A stretch of DNA of 64,000 nt. Source: Petrosia ficiformis. Taxonomy: Eukaryota; Porifera; Demospongiae; Haplosclerida; Petrosiidae. Below the pieces are notes generated by a model. The model saw only the letters and a list, made by a program, of their open reading frames with translations, did no database searches and had not been told where the DNA came from. This document shows positions 1 to 9,466 of the stretch, in pieces. The position numbers and the translations under genes are program-made. The stretch lies in contig OX345636.1 in assembly GCA_947044365.1 (NCBI GenBank), positions 46,439,037 through 46,503,036 of the forward strand. The letters are read 5' to 3'. Numbering within the stretch: the first letter of the stretch is position 1; each line of letters opens with the position of its first letter.

Positions 1-203
1 CATTGTTTTACACCCACCGCCGACTCCACCACCCATGGGGCGTGTTTAGGTTTGTTTCTGAAAATAGAAAACATTAAGGCCCAATAATTATGGTGTGGCT
101 TCCAAAAAATACAGAATAGAACCAGATTGTATGCAGCAAGAAGCTTGTAAGACTAGAAACTGATTGGAGTAGTATCCGCCCACGGAAAAGACTACAACCT
201 TAA
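1..203 (+). mobile_element. Partial copy of TTAA-flanked MITE (right part)
   Basis: This is the right-hand part of the element that is complete at 2610-3229. It contains the same CACCACC..GGGGCGTGTTTAG stretch and the same end, GACTACAACCTTAA, closing on TTAA at 200-203. The left part lies outside the window. It sits about 75 bases upstream of the gene A tail exon. No coding capacity is seen. Confidence 0.8.
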
Positions 204-277
204 TGATTAAATTTATAATAACAATTGTTAGACTTTGTATACTCTGAGGGGAAATTTTGTTTTCTGATTCTTCTCAG

Positions 278-862
278 GTTACTCTTCATTTGATTCCGAT
301 GTTTCAACAACAACAAGTTCCACTTGCAGTACTGATTGTTAGTATAAGTTCTGTGTGTATTAATGTTTTTCTACTAGCAATATTTGTACAATACTTCCTT
401 TATAATTTTGTATCTCAATATTCCACAGCACCATCTACTTCATCCTCAGCAGCTGGAACCATTGTAGGTGCAGTTCTTGGTATTATATTTGGTATAATCT
501 TCTGTATACTGATCTTCACTGTACCATTCTGTATTTGTTGCTGTCTTGGAGTTGGGGTAGGTGCAGCTTCTAGACGTTCCCCAACTACAAGAGTAGTGGC
601 ACACCCTACAACATCTACCACTACTGCTGTTATCACCACTGAAGCGACCCAAACCTCTAACTTCAGTCCACAAACAAAGCAGGATCCTCCTCCCCCTTAT
701 ATTCAACCTCTGCCACAAGAAAACCCCTATCCAACTACCTATCCCACTCAGCCAGGTTATCCTCAACAGCCTCCAGCTTATCCTGCTGGTGGCTATCCTG
801 GAAACCCAGAGTATCAACAATATCCAGGCTATCCTCAACCCTACCCTCCTACTCAGTATTGA
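278..862 (+). CDS. Gene A: terminal exons of an SRCR-receptor-family gene (stalk, TM, PPxY tail)
   Basis: These are the last two exons of a gene whose 5' part lies left of the window. Exon 7a is 278-337 (after TTCTCAG) and encodes a short Ser/Thr-rich stalk. An intron of 91 bases (GTTAGT...CCACAG) follows, then exon 7b, 429-862, ending in TGA. Exon 7b encodes one strongly hydrophobic segment ending in a cysteine cluster (CICCC, a possible palmitoylation site). After that comes a basic RRSPTTR stretch, a Thr-rich linker and a Pro/Tyr/Gln-rich tail with PPPPY (a WW-domain ligand motif) and repeated YP/PGYP. The intron is inferred: both exons stay open in the phase used by the paralogues, and length differences between copies fall inside it. 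An unspliced reading is also open here (from codon 278) and would add a second hydrophobic segment. The role is inferred as the membrane anchor and tail of a scavenger-receptor-like protein; ligand unknown. Confidence 0.72.
   Translation, partial: VTLHLIPMFQQQQVPLAVLIVSISSVCINVFLLAIFVQYFLYNFVSQYSTAPSTSSSAAGTIVGAVLGIIFGIIFCILIFTVPFCICCCLGVGVGAASRRSPTTRVVAHPTTSTTTAVITTEATQTSNFSPQTKQDPPPPYIQPLPQENPYPTTYPTQPGYPQQPPAYPAGGYPGNPEYQQYPGYPQPYPPTQY
338..428 (+). other. Inferred 91-bp intron inside gene A tail
   Basis: It begins GTTAGTATAAG and ends TATTCCACAG, with a T-rich 3' half. It is the counterpart of 100 bp in gene B (29103-29202), 90 bp in C (37047-37136) and 88 bp in D (50789-50876). Removing it joins codons phase 1 to phase 1 and keeps stalk and membrane segment in frame in A, B and C. 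Without splicing, C is frameshifted. Confidence 0.65.
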
Positions 863-983
863 TAAAGAAGAAAGTAACTAATTATACTATAGTAAGGGTG
901 TTAACTCTGTACATTTGCAATTAGTTTAGTGACATATAGTTAGTTATATAGTTCTATTCTCGTGTATGTCATGTTATCATGGT
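863..983. other. 3' flank of gene A
   Basis: This short AT-rich flank is shared with the 3' flanks of genes B, C and D (stretches such as TTAGTTATATAG and CTCGTGTATGTC). It is probably 3' UTR or downstream sequence. I see no clear AATAAA signal close to the stop codon. Confidence 0.5.
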
Positions 984-1359
984 AATTAAATTATCAATTT
1001 TCATTTATACACGGCTGCTGACAGCACCGCGCGCAGTCCGAGGATGTTTAATTGACCTCGCCCCTCATGAATATAATTAAAAATTGAAAAATGAAGTGTG
1101 TGCCCGACCAAGTAAAAAGTTCTAGCTACGCCCCCTGGTAATCGCTATGGCCTGGATCAGTACATAAAGAATTTGAAATTGCTATGCTAACAGCGTGATA
1201 CAGTGTCTCCTAAACCACCAGGCATTCCTATCCATCTCAGAAGTGATAACAAAGTCCCATACTCAATTTTTAACAACGGTAATGATAAAAGCTATATAGT
1301 TTATGTGTGTATTATAAATAATTATGGCTCAACTACAATATTCGCCACCTTATTAATTA
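984..1359 (+). repeat. USP-fragment repeat, copy 1 (catalytic box deleted)
   Basis: This stretch is nearly identical to 52534-52914. Both begin with an AAATTATCAATTTTCA-type stretch and run through CTGCTGACAGCACCGCGCGC, a methionine-led peptide start (AAGAATTTGAAA) and a segment that in copy 2 reads as the start of a ubiquitin-specific protease (UCH) domain. Copy 1 lacks 40-odd bases that carry the Cys-box entry (GITNTDSN) in copy 2, so it cannot encode the motif. Its right end runs into the left inverted repeat of the Merlin-like unit. It is a duplicated, non-functional gene fragment. Confidence 0.7.
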
Positions 1360-2204
1360 TGCACGATAGGTGTGGCAATCCATCCACAACACACCCACAA
1401 ATACATGTGACTTTCTGTGATCACGCGAGAGCCGGTAAGCGATTCGCGCGCATCGCGCGAACGAAACACATGAAAACACGCGGGCAAGCGAAGTAATAGA
1501 AATGTCTTTACTAGATCTAGGACCTATAATCTTTGGAGGAACAACATCTATTATAACATTTTTAAGAACCCGTGGCCTTCTTGCAAGGGCTTGTACCTGT
1601 ACCAGGTAACTTGATTTCATGGTTTAATTGTTAATTTATAAGTTATCAATTATAATACATGTAATTATCTAATATAGATGTCAAATTTGGCTTCACATGG
1701 GACAGTTAACCACTCTGTAACTTTTGTTGACCCTACGACTGGCATCCACACTCAACATGTTGAATCCCACTGGAACCGAGCAAAATTAAAGTTGAAAAGG
1801 ATGAAGGGATGTCACACTCATCAGATACCTAGCTATCTGGATGAATTCATGTGGCGGGAACGATATGGAAAAACTCGAAATGATGCCTGGGTCAGCATAA
1901 TTCTAGAGATAGCTCAACAATATCGAGTTTGATTTTCTCACCTGCTTCCTTTCTTTTTTTCTTTTACCAGCTTTTATAAAAGCTTGTTTTCTTTTTCTTT
2001 CTTTTCTTTTACCGGTTTTTTTCAAAACCACCAACAGACAAAAGATTCCACCATATGGCCATATATATCTACAACCACGCCCACAGAAAGTCACATGTAT
2101 TTGTGGGTGTGTTGTGGAGGGATTGCCACACCTATCGTGCATAATTAATAAGGTGGCGAATATTCTAGTTGATCCATAATTATTTATAATACACACATAA
2201 ACTA
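1297..2204 (+). mobile_element. Merlin/ISXO2-like DNA transposon remnant with 123-bp inverted repeats
   Basis: The outer 123 bp at 1297-1419 match the reverse complement of 2082-2204 with few mismatches, starting TAGTTTATGTGTGTATTAT. Between them lie two short coding pieces of an IS1595/ISXO2-type DDE transposase, the family to which eukaryotic Merlin elements belong. I do not find the 8-9 bp target duplication expected for Merlin: the flanks AAAGCTATA and AGTTCTGCT differ. The middle of the gene is deleted, so the unit is non-autonomous. Confidence 0.65.
1502..1932 (+). pseudogene. ISXO2/Merlin-like transposase, internally deleted
   Basis: Exon 1 (1502-1605) encodes the N-terminal stretch FLRTRGLLA followed by cysteines, typical of the zinc-binding start of these transposases. 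It ends at a GTAACT donor. Exon 2 (1678-1932, after AATATAG) encodes NHSVTFVDPTTGIHTQ, then a Trp-containing stretch and YLDEFMWRERYG, a conserved end of the DDE_Tnp_IS1595 domain, and stops at TGA. The phases of the two exons do not join, and most of the catalytic core (first Asp residues) is absent. So this is a remnant that cannot be active. Confidence 0.7.
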
Positions 2205-2609
2205 AGTTCTGCTATCATAAAAATGCTATGTTGCTCAATACATTAGGAATTTGTTTGTCAAGAGCAATTGATACTCTGTGTAGTCAATACAGATATGGTG
2301 AAATGCCATCTGTCATTCCTTGCAACTTGATTGTAAGAACTATACAAAGTGAGGGAAAGAAGTGTTAATTATTTAATCAATGTTGATTAAAGGAATATAG
2401 TGCTACATCCATCAATAATTCCTACTGTATATATTATATCAAGATGCACATGAATACCATATTTACCTATTTAACAAACTGTCAAATCTTTCCTCCAAGT
2501 ATGCATGAAAGTCTTATAAGTCTTGATTGCATACTATTATTAGGGCAAAGAAAACAATACAATCAAACTTTTACATCAGTATAACTCAAAAGGTAGTCTT
2601 TCAGTCTTA
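2205..2609. other. AT-rich intergenic DNA, nothing recognised
   Basis: I see no coding sequence, inverted repeat or paralogue elsewhere in the window. Confidence 0.5.
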
Positions 2610-3229
2610 TTAAGGTGGTACTAGGGAGTGGGCGGATGCGACTCCAATCAGTTTCAAAATAGAATATTATATAATATGACTCTAACCTGGTGTAATGGCA
2701 ACCTTCATATCTTCTAATCACCTTTATAGGGTCCTGGAAGTGATAAAACATATATAAAATGTCCATTTTTGTAATCGCAATAAGTACAAAACGGAGAAAG
2801 CCACGCCCACCAATCATGGCATGCACCAAGTACAATGCATTTAGAGAAAACAAATAGAGCCGTTTTCTGGAAATTCATTTTACTTTTATAGTTACAAGAG
2901 GCTGAAGAAAGCTGAATTCTGTAGCTTTTCACTGAAACCATAAAAACTACCTTTCTAGGCACTATCAAACTCCGATCTTTCTCAGAGAGCAACTACAGTT
3001 ACCCGCCATTGTTTCCCACCCACCGCCACCTCCACCACCCGTGGGGCGTGTTTAGCTTTGTTTCTGAAAATAAACTATCAGTGAAAACATTTAGGCCCAA
3101 TAATTATACCCCCGGGTGGGTGTGACTTCCAAAAATACAGAATGGAACAAGATTGTATGCAGCAAGAAGCTTGCAAGACTAGAAACTGATTGGAGTAGCA
3201 TTCGCCCACGGAAAAGACTACAACCTTAA
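2610..3229 (+). mobile_element. TTAA-flanked MITE, full-length copy (620 bp)
   Basis: It is bounded by TTAA at 2610-2613 and 3226-3229. The left end TTAAGGTGGTACTAGGG and the reverse complement of the right end, TTAAGGTTGTAGTCTTTT, share inverted repeats of roughly 45 bp, including GGGCGGATGC and ACTCCAATCAGTTTC. No transposase is encoded. TTAA target sites are known for piggyBac and Kolobok; which one mobilised it is inference. Related copies are at 1-203, 14350-14747 and 48790-49237. Confidence 0.85.
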
Positions 3230-3344
3230 TTAACAAAAATTACAGCAATTACGATACAATTATATTTACCTGTCATGCATGTCAAAAGACTAGTTCTACT
3301 CACCAGAAGTTAGCTATACTAGAACTAAAGGTAGATGTATTAAA

Positions 3345-3574
3345 GCTAGTAAAGCTACAAGCAGCTTTCTTTCTGCAACTCTGTTAGCCTCGAGTGCGCG
3401 TTCTATACTTCTACTACGTGCCACGCCCATTTATTGACTGAGCCCCCCCCCGGAATGACGTAACTTCCTTAACTACGTATACAACACATACTCGCTTAAG
3501 TGACACAACAATATATATATACTTCGAACCCGTTGAAAAGCAATCATAGGGATGGCCCTACGGGCCATAAAAAT
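3345..3574 (+). repeat. Dispersed MITE-like repeat ending GGCCCTACGGGCCAT
   Basis: It shares the blocks CACGCCCAT, GAATGACGTAACTTCCTTAAC, AAGCAATCATAGGGATGGCC and the palindrome GGCCCTACGGGCC with copies at 36444-36655 (inverted), 40528-40819, 40930-41225, 51826-51900 and 63000-63265. It is non-coding. Confidence 0.7.
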
Positions 3575-4337
3575 AACTCTAAGAAAATAATGCTAATAAT
3601 TGTTGCAGACACAGCTAGTAGTCCCTTGATTACTGCAAAATCATAATTATAATTATCTTTCCAACAATAACATCTATTAATCTCAGTAATCTGGCAGCTG
3701 GATGAAAATTTTATATTTATTTAGCAGTTTGGTAAAATACAGGGAACATATCCTCATGAATCCTATACAGTTGATGATTAGTGTTAAATCAATTCAAGAT
3801 TTAATGCAATTACGTAAATGCGTCAGTGGAATTGCAGCTTAAGACGCCCATCCCCTCCAGTCTCCACCAAGTCAACCTTGTTTTATTTCTGTATCCATCA
3901 AGTGTACTCATGGATGCATTAGGCCTGGTAGCTGGACAAATAAACATTATGTACAACCATAGTAATGTCTTGTTAGTAGTTAGTTTTAGCAAAGAATTAA
4001 AATTAATTAATGCTTAGCTTTATTGAGTTTTCTTCATTACACATGTATTTGTAACATAGTTATTGCTAAACTATTTGGTGTTAGGTAATTTAAATATATG
4101 AAATGCAGGCATAAGGTTGTATTTATAATTGGGGCGAGCCTGAGCGAGCCCAAAACTTATCAGTTAGCTGGAAAGTTTGCATTATATGTATGTTTGTTTG
4201 TTTGTTTGCGTACATATTCCGTTAAAATCTTTTTATTCGAATGTAGTTACGTATTCCGTAAAAATCTTTTTACAAGTAAATACATTTTAAAAGCCACGTG
4301 TTTGATTGATAAATCATAAATACCACATGTTTGATCG
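3575..4337. other. Intergenic AT-rich DNA
   Basis: No gene or repeat is recognised except a short TTTG run near 4190. The small open frames here are short and match nothing I know. Confidence 0.5.
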
Positions 4338-4637
4338 ATGGATGAAGATAGATTAAGGAGAAGAAGAGAAAGGGACAGAGCTAAACGAGCTGCAGAAACG
4401 AAAGAGGAGAGAGAAGCGTGATTGTGTAAGAGAAGAGAGACTGACAGAGCTCGAAGAGCCCGCGATCGCGAAAATATGGTGAGAGATCACGAAAGAGAAG
4501 TAAGGTTAGAGAGACAGACACAGCGACAAAGAGAAGAAAGATTGACGATTATGCATGAGACAGATAAAGAGAAGAGCTACAGAGACTGCGGAGCAAAGGG
4601 AAGAGCACAGCAAAAGTGCCTCATTGATACCAACTAG
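4338..4637 (+). pseudogene. Helitron Rep/helicase N-terminal fragment
   Basis: The ATG at 4338 opens a peptide rich in Arg and Glu with repeated (R)RERDRAKRAAET-type units. This matches the low-complexity N-terminus of many animal Helitron Rep-helicase proteins. One in-frame TGA interrupts it near 4418, after which a second open stretch with RARRARDRE continues to the stop near 4637. No zinc-finger or Rep domain follows; a CACTA-type transposase starts instead at 4739. It is a truncated, inactive piece, separate from the Helitron at 11428. Confidence 0.5.
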
Positions 4638-4738
4638 AACGGAGTTTGTTTCAAATATTGTGCACGATGTTTAAAACTAACAGAGACGGTGTAGTATGAC
4701 AAACGGGAATTGAACAAGTTACGAGACGGACAGTTTAC

Positions 4739-6660
4739 ATGGACGTAGTCCGTGTTGGTAGCGTAGACGGAGTAGGTGTGGCTAGTGCAATGGATAATTC
4801 GAAAAAAAGAGTACTGTGTTCGTGCTGTGACGATTACGTTTCCAGATCAACGTACCGTCGTCACAGAGAGATATTGGAAAGAAAAAGAATGTTGACTGAC
4901 ACAACTCTGCACAGGATAAGGTTTCTGTACATCTGGATTTATAATAATTATAAATATATAATTATACGTTTCGTATTAGTATTATAATTATTATATATAT
5001 ATATATAATTATATATAATAATTATATATAATTATTATAATATTATATAAAATTGTACAATCATTATTATTGATTATTTTAATATTATAATATAATTATA
5101 TGATTATTATACGATAGTAATAATATATAATTATATATATATAATTACAATGATTATTACATAATTTTAATTATTAATACAGCTGCATAATTATAATTAT
5201 GAATATATATTAATGATAGAAAGTAAAGTAATGATTATTTATCTAATAGGTCTGGGATTCAGAATCTGATGATGACAGTGATGATGGTGTTATGGAGAGT
5301 AATACACCTCATTTAATTTCAGAAGGTGACACAATATATAATGTATATAATCATAGAATGTAATATAATTATAATATTATAGACTTAAACAGTCATGGTA
5401 TAGAGTGTGCAAGTTCTGATTCCGGTGAACATGAAGATGAAAATAATTTTGAAACTGACTTTGATTTTGATGAAGTGAGTTATTGAATAGGACACCGAAT
5501 ATTAGAATGTATATATACCATACAGTTTTAAACTGTTTGGACAATTGTATATAAAAACAATGTTGCGTATGATTATGTAAATCCTATGCTGATAGTTTAA
5601 CAACACTGGAACTAGCTGTAAACCTTTTAGTTTATTTTGAGAGAATTTATTATGCTGTAGCGATGTTAACTTTTATTTTGACGATTAATGTTTTGCATAC
5701 TGCATAATTATATTTTAAATTCTTTATAGGATGCTGTCATTTGGGAAGACGATGAGAATGCACCTGTACCAGCAGTTTCAAACAATTTACCACCTGGTAT
5801 TAGGGCTTCCATATTATTTCTACTATTGTGGCAGTATTATTTCTCTGTGTCAGATAGTGGTATAGGAGTTCTATTTTTGTTTGTATATCACGTACTGAAA
5901 TTGTTTGGCCAAATGACACAACGCAGTAGAGATATACTAGCTACGGCCGAAAGATTTCCAAAGTCACTTCACAAAGCTAGAAGCATGATTCTGGAGGACG
6001 CAAGTTTGTTTTATGAGTATACAGTATGTCCTCGGTGTCATGCTGTGTATAATCAAGAGGCGTGTACAGAAAGCTCACCAGATGGCTCACTAATTTCAAA
6101 AAAATGTCTTCAAATCATCAACACCAGTCACAAAGGCAACCATGTAGTGCTAATCTACTACAGAAAGTAAAGATAGGAATGGAGTATAAACTAAAGCCTT
6201 ATAAAATTTATAGTTATAACAGTTTAAAGAAAGCAGTTCAACGATTAATATCAAGACCAGGTTTTCTGCAGAAATGTGAACAGTGGCGAAATTGAACAAC
6301 TACAAATGATATTTTAACAGATGTTTATGATGGTAGGGTTTGGAGTGATTTTAAGATTGTAGATGGGAAACCGTTTTTGCAGGAACCATATTCGTGGGCA
6401 GTCACAATGAATGTTGACTGGTTTCAACCATACACACATGTATGTGATAGTGTTGGAGCGATTTATTTAATCATTCAAAATCTTCCTCGCTCTGAGAGAT
6501 ACAAATGGGAGAACATGATACTAGTTGGATTAATACCAGGACCAAAAGAACCCAACTTTACCATTAACCCCTATCTATACCCTTTAGTTCAAGAGCTACT
6601 GCAATTTTGGTCTGGAGTTCAATTTATCACTTGTGATAAAGGTCCGACTGGGAAATGCAG
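4739..6660 (+). pseudogene. EnSpm/CACTA-type transposase (Transposase_21/TNP2), degenerate
   Basis: This is a multi-exon transposase remnant. The first exon (from 4739) carries VLCSCCDDYVSRSTYRRHR, a Cys/His-type N-terminal motif. Small acidic exons lie at 5250-5325 and 5393-5474 with GT-AG borders. A large exon begins at 5730 (after TTTATAG). It contains CPRCHAVY near 6030, a frameshift near 6060, then after more breaks YDGRVWSDF, MNVDWFQPYTH, GAIYLIIQNLPR and LVGLIPGPKEPN (6330-6570), which are hallmarks of the TNP2-like transposase family of EnSpm/CACTA elements. Homology fades after about 6650. Several stops and frameshifts make it a pseudogene. CACTA termini were not found. Confidence 0.75.
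4980..5220. repeat. Low-complexity A/T tract
   Basis: About 240 bases are almost entirely A and T, with runs of TATA and AATAATTATAT. The tract lies in an intron of the CACTA-like gene. It can form many weak hairpins and shows no other signal. Confidence 0.85.
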
Positions 6661-7099
6661 ATTTCAGGTATGTTTTCAATGCCAGATATATCGATATTCA
6701 CACTATTATTTCTACTACCAGGTGCTGTTTTTAACAGCCTTAATCCATATGATAAACTCAGTGATTGCCTTTCTGTGCTTCTAATCTTTGAAGTCAGTGC
6801 TTTCACTTTCGTTTTTCTGTCAAGTTTTCTAATCACAAAACAAGTAGAGAGTGTACAATAATTACAATAATATTATAATTACATATATTGATAAAGTGGA
6901 ATTTTTAATTATAGTTATAATTACAAAAAAATTTTTTATTACAATAATATGTATTATTACATATATCACTGTCTTCATAAGTAGCTATATCTTCATAACA
7001 ATGTAATGATACCAATAATAAAATTTATTATTTATATATACTACAACTGGTAAATTCATCATAATTTCAATGATTATGGCCATGCACATCTAGATAGAG
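6661..7099. other. AT-rich interval between transposon genes
   Basis: No coding sequence is recognised. The CACTA-like gene has faded out and the divergent small gene starts further right. Poly(A/T) stretches near 6840-7050. Confidence 0.5.
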
Positions 7100-7127
7100 T
7101 ATTGAATATAATATAATAACTAACTTA

Positions 7128-7425
7128 CCCTCTGTATAGGCTGTTAAAAACTTGAAGCAAAGTAATTTGCTTCTCAGCATTAGCTAACAAATCTTTTTGC
7201 TCTGACACTTTAGCTGTCATTTTAAAACTTTTGCTATATAGTTTATGCTTTCTTTTTTTTTTCACTGATGCTTCTACCAATTTCAACTGATGGTAAAATA
7301 CCAGAAAAAGTGTTGTGACTTAGCTCAGTAATACCCTCAGTCAACCTAGAACAGGCATTTCCACTAGGGCATGTCCAGCCAGGCTCAATATTAGGAGATT
7401 CTAACTCAGCACACAAACATTCCAT
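7128..7425 (-). CDS. Small hypothetical protein, divergent to the gene at 7532
   Basis: On the minus strand an ATG near 7425 opens 60 codons containing PGWTCPSGNACSR, which has two cysteines seven residues apart, and ending in a Lys-rich tail. Further along the same strand there may be a small exon (7128-7218) with a GTAAGT donor that reads KDLLANAEKQITLLQ, a possible short coiled coil. I recognise no family. Its start lies about 100 bp from the oppositely oriented gene at 7532, so the two may share a promoter. It is probably transposon-associated cargo, like everything around it. Reality as a gene is uncertain. Confidence 0.3.
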
Positions 7426-7876
7426 GATAATTTTATCATCAATTGTGAAATAAACAATTAGAGAGACAACTGAAAAGTCTGACTATAGATACCGCCCCTT
7501 TGATTAGTTAACACGTCAATAATCGTGAGCAATGAATTCTCGCGCTACCTCGATGTTTTATGCGAGTCTTCCTGATCAGCCACAAACTGGCCTGAGAGTG
7601 TCTACTAACTCGGAACAATTTTCTATCATGCAAGTTGAACAGAAGTTAGACTGTCTTATAAACTCAGTTAACTACATTCAAGATCAAAGTGACCAGGCTA
7701 TCTCACTTGGCGATCAAGCTGCGCACAATATAGGGGGACATAGTAACTCATCTTGACGGATTTGAGTCGAGGATACAGGCTTTGGAGACATCAACTATCA
7801 TTAATGTACCAAGTAGTGCTACAGCTAATTCTACTAGAGTACCAAAAGAGCTATCTGTAAGTATCTTTACGTGGTT

Positions 7877-7910
7877 GATGTATATATATATAATTATATA
7901 TAATATATAT

Positions 7911-7973
<63 letters not shown>

Positions 7974-7976
7974 CAT
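7877..7976. repeat. (AT)n microsatellite
   Basis: A TATA-rich run with about 65 bases of pure alternating AT lies in intron 1 of the gene starting at 7532. Confidence 0.95.
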
Positions 7977-8167
7977 TATTTGATGCATGATATATTATAG
8001 TAATTATATGTATAATTTATTTATTTATGCATTTTAGTTGTATTATGATGTAATACTTTTGTCAATATAATCATATAGGTGCTAAGTCTACAGTGTATGC
8101 ACAGCTGCATTGACACTTATTAACACCTTCTACAATTATGCAAAATAATCAACATACACATACTATG

Positions 8168-8233
8168 CCTTTATTACCCTCGCCGCGTAGCGTAGGCGGA
8201 AGGGTACGGTAATCGTTTTGTCTGTGTGTCTGT

Positions 8234-8270
<37 letters not shown>
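8168..8270. repeat. Dispersed repeat edge plus (TG)n microsatellite
   Basis: A GC-rich stretch (CCTCGCCGCGTAGCG) is followed by GGTAATCGTTTTGTCTGTGTGTC and a (TG)n run. A similar TTTGTCTGTCTG/CAGACAGACAGAC arrangement, inverted, lies at 18190-18230. It resembles the terminal region of a transposon family, but no partner end was found. Confidence 0.6.
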
Positions 8271-8271
<1 letters not shown>

Positions 8272-8419
8272 GCAATTTTTCTGGAAAAATAAAAACATTG
8301 ACATTTCAAAAGAGGTACTGGTAGACTTCAAATTATACAAGGAAAAAAATTAACGTAGGAATTCTTCTTAAACCTTTCGGTTATAAAGTTATCACAATGT
8401 TTATAACTCACGATTACTG

Positions 8420-8775
8420 TTTCCAGACTTGAGAAGACTCGTGGAGGCATCTGGACACATCAAAACACAACTACTCCTGTATCATGACTATCGCTAGCAA
8501 AGCACTACATAAAAGCAAACAAAATTTGGGTAGTGGTTGCTACAACATCGAGTACTGGCTCCAAGCATTCTCCATTACTTTCAAACTCCGCCTATTTCAA
8601 TTTCAAGTCATGTGCTGTGCACGTTACTCGAACGTCAGCAGTTTTGAGGACCTGTCTATGCTGTCTTTGTGGAATATTTCACAAGACGAATTGAGGATCT
8701 TTCTTTCTTCTTTCAGATAATACAGAGACTAAAATGTAAGACTTATAGTATAGACAAGGAAGAGACTAGTATAAT
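8420..8775 (+). repeat. Dispersed repeat, related to 20885-21075
   Basis: Blocks such as ACTGGCTCCAAGCAT, TCATGTGCTGTG, GGAATATTTCACA and ACTAAAATGTAAGACTTAT recur at 20885-21075 inside an intron of gene B. It is non-coding in both places. Confidence 0.55.
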
Positions 8776-8846
8776 CATACTAAGTAATAAGTAGTGACAT
8801 GTTAGTTTATATAATTTATATATATATATATATAATATATATATAT

Positions 8847-9466
8847 TAGTCTCGCGTAGCCAGCCCCTCCCACTCTAACGAAGGGAGGGTCTGGTACACT
8901 GTAAGCAGAGCGTTCGTTCAGAAAACTACCGGATGTTTGGTAGTCCTTAAGTACAACCCACTTTACCGAAGTACGTGTGAAAGCTGTAGTAGTGCGTGTG
9001 AAAGTTGTATTGCCGGCGTGTTTACTGAAAATCTCTCTCTTGAAGCTGAATTTGGTGCTCTAACTTGTTATTCTTCTCCATTTCTTGTGATTGAAGCTCC
9101 AACTCTGTACGTTTTTTGTTGTTGTAAATTTAGTACATGTATATATAATAATTATACATAATGTTAATTTTATATTATATTCTTGCTTCTGTGCTGTTCT
9201 GTTCACAGAGTTGGAGCTTCAATCACAAGAAATGGAGAAGAATAAGAAGTTAGAGCACCAAATTCAGCTTCAAGAGAGAGATTTTCAGTAAACACGCCGG
9301 CAATACAACTTTCACACGCACTACTACAGCTTTCACACGTACTTCGGTAAAGTGGGTTGTACTTAAGGACTACCAAACATCCGGTAGTTTTCTGAACGAA
9401 CGCTCTGCTTACAGTGTACCAGACCCTCCCTTCGTTAGAGTGGGAGGGGCTGGCTACGCGAGACTA
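8847..9466. mobile_element. Foldback element: 261-bp arms, 98-bp loop
   Basis: The left arm 8847-9107 equals the reverse complement of the right arm 9206-9466, with one mismatch that I can find. The arms start TAGTCTCGCGTAGCCAGCCC. The spacer (9108-9205) is AT-rich. In the right arm, read + and preceded by TTCACAG, there is a short coiled-coil-like peptide (ELELQSQEMEKNKK...) ending in a stop, apparently captured coding sequence. It sits in intron 1 of the gene at 7532. TAGTCTCGCG ends are also seen at 31827 and, diverged, at 18232. A transcript would fold into a near-perfect long hairpin. Confidence 0.9.

Noticed and set aside
415..838. Long minus-strand open frames opposite the receptor tails (also at 29189-29609, 37123-37534, 50885-51269)
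   Set aside because: They are shadows of the repetitive Pro/Tyr/Thr coding sequence on the other strand, with no independent domain and no conservation beyond what the plus strand imposes.
257..862. A 201-residue protein starting at 257
   Set aside because: It would need a TTG start, which lies in the polypyrimidine tract before a splice acceptor. The region is the terminal exons of a gene that begins outside the window.
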